DNA of 64,000 nt from the NCBI RefSeq assembly GCF_009762775.1, contig NZ_CP046401.1:6708001-6772000 (forward strand), read 5' to 3'. This document shows positions 63,501-64,000 of this stretch, piece after piece (positions within the stretch are counted from its first letter, which is position 1; the number at the start of each line of letters is the position of its first letter). The notes under the pieces are model-generated. The model worked only from the letters and a program-made list of their open reading frames with translations, ran no database searches and was not told the origin of the DNA. Source of the DNA: Maribellus comscasis. Lineage in GTDB: Bacteria; Bacteroidota; Bacteroidia; Bacteroidales; Prolixibacteraceae. Position numbers and translations under genes: made by a program.

Positions 63501-64000
63501 ATGATTAACATTCGGAATATTTTTTTGTTGAATACACTCTTTTTAATTTTGGGATGTAGCGATAAACGTGAACATTCGAGTCTGTTAAGTCGCGCTGAAA
63601 TACCCTATATTTTCGGAGAGAGCAAGCACATTATAGATGCGAACCCAAATCCTGATACAGACCCCAACAAGTGGTATACAAATGATCATTGTTTTGTTGT
63701 TGACAAGGACAGCACCATACATTGGTTCGGTATTAATAATCCTCTGCCTGATGAACGTAGCCAACTTTACCAAAGTCATCCTTTTACCGGACATTTGATA
63801 GCCAAAAATCCTAATGGACCTTGGGAGAGATTGCCATTTATATTTGATGAAAAAGCAGAGTATTTGGGTGCGCCTTTTGTTATCTGGCACGAAGAATCAC
63901 AAAGATGGGTGATGGTAATACAAACCGGACCTTCTGATTTTAGAGGGCTTGAAGTTTGTTGGTCAGAAGATTTGTACAATTGGAAACGAACCAGGAAGCG
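63501..64000 (+). CDS. Beta-propeller glycosidase-like lipoprotein (GH43/GH117-like), 5' part
   Basis: Only the first ~166 codons are in the window; the frame is open to the right edge. The start ATG at 63501 is followed by a lipoprotein signal (LILGC, Cys19). NDHCFVVDKDSTIHWFGI, SHPFTGHLIAKNPNGPWERL and YLGAPFVIWHEESQRWVMV match blades of five-bladed propeller hydrolases (GH43, GH32/68, GH117). It lies 82 bases after the sulfatase gene and is probably in the same transcript. The family cannot be fixed from this part. Confidence 0.65.
   Translation, partial: MINIRNIFLLNTLFLILGCSDKREHSSLLSRAEIPYIFGESKHIIDANPNPDTDPNKWYTNDHCFVVDKDSTIHWFGINNPLPDERSQLYQSHPFTGHLIAKNPNGPWERLPFIFDEKAEYLGAPFVIWHEESQRWVMVIQTGPSDFRGLEVCWSEDLYNWKRTRK

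Larger units (their letters stand above)
41827..64000. mobile_element. Probable integrated element carrying PUL 2 (left end; right end outside the window)
   Basis: The tRNA-Pro fragment with its terminator faces chromosome on the left; the tyrosine recombinase, toxin-antitoxin pair and PUL 2 follow on the right. Because the fragment is the 3' half on the minus strand, the intact tRNA copy is expected to the right, so everything from the fragment onward to the window end may belong to the element. I found no second copy of the fragment in the window. No conjugation genes are visible here. The boundary on the right, and whether PUL 2 is really inside, need flanking sequence. Confidence 0.45.

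Noticed and set aside
1..64000. CRISPR arrays, rRNA operons and complete insertion sequences
   Set aside because: I saw no regularly spaced repeats, no rRNA-like sequence and no transposase or IS-type inverted repeats in the window.

Overview
The window comes from the chromosome of a Bacteroidota, most likely a marine or sediment Bacteroidales/Marinilabiliales-type polysaccharide degrader. The evidence is two SusC/SusD pairs, each behind an ECF-sigma/FecR-type anti-sigma pair, type IX secretion (T9SS) tail domains, many lipoprotein signal peptides on glycoside hydrolases, and AT-rich intergenic DNA. No species can be named from the sequence alone.

Layout. (1) 1-6368: the end of a polysaccharide utilisation locus (PUL): two GH140-like (DUF4038-type) hydrolases flanking an unassigned TIM-barrel lipoprotein and a GH97 enzyme. 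(2) 6369-11000: a probable transition-metal locus mostly on the minus strand: a frameshifted ZnuA-like remnant, a methyltransferase fused to a thiamine-binding-like domain, a TonB-dependent receptor and a small His-rich membrane protein. (3) 11828-26691 plus a broken SGNH gene: PUL 1, with ECF sigma, FecR, SusC, SusD, a FISUMP-domain protein, a beta-helix protein with a T9SS tail, a GH29 fucosidase, a two-domain esterase and a metallo-beta-lactamase-fold hydrolase. (4) 27109-41743: a tightly packed run of eleven genes, starting with a GH106-type alpha-L-rhamnosidase and continuing with a DUF5009 membrane protein, MFS transporter, amidohydrolase, DoxX, Tat-exported Gfo/Idh/MocA oxidoreductase, DUF6807 lipoprotein, M20 deacylase, SDR-like epimerase, DapA/NAL-type aldolase and GNAT acetyltransferase. 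It reads as one catabolic pathway for a sugar derivative that I cannot match to a described route.

(5) 41744-45160: an integration junction. A 45-base 3' fragment of a tRNA-Pro(GGG) gene, with its own terminator still downstream, sits beside a tyrosine recombinase gene, followed by an AbiEii-type toxin/HTH antitoxin pair. The geometry says the chromosome lies to the left and an integrated element extends to the right, beyond the window. (6) 45164-64000: PUL 2, carried on that element: ECF sigma, FecR, SusC, SusD, ThuA-LamG protein, Gfo/Idh/MocA oxidoreductase, GH29 fucosidase, ADP-ribosylglycohydrolase-family protein, beta-helix lipoprotein, GH67/GH20-like lipoprotein, a formylglycine sulfatase and the start of a beta-propeller (GH43-like) lipoprotein. 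The cargo suggests a sulfated, fucose-containing glycan.

How it works together (inference): each ECF/FecR pair senses its glycan through the cognate SusC and switches on transcription through a structured leader in front of susC. SusC/SusD import oligosaccharides, and the enzymes strip fucose, rhamnose, acyl and sulfate groups. The operon at 27109-41743 then oxidises, deacylates and cleaves the released derivative. Nothing here was checked against a database; all family calls come from reading motifs.
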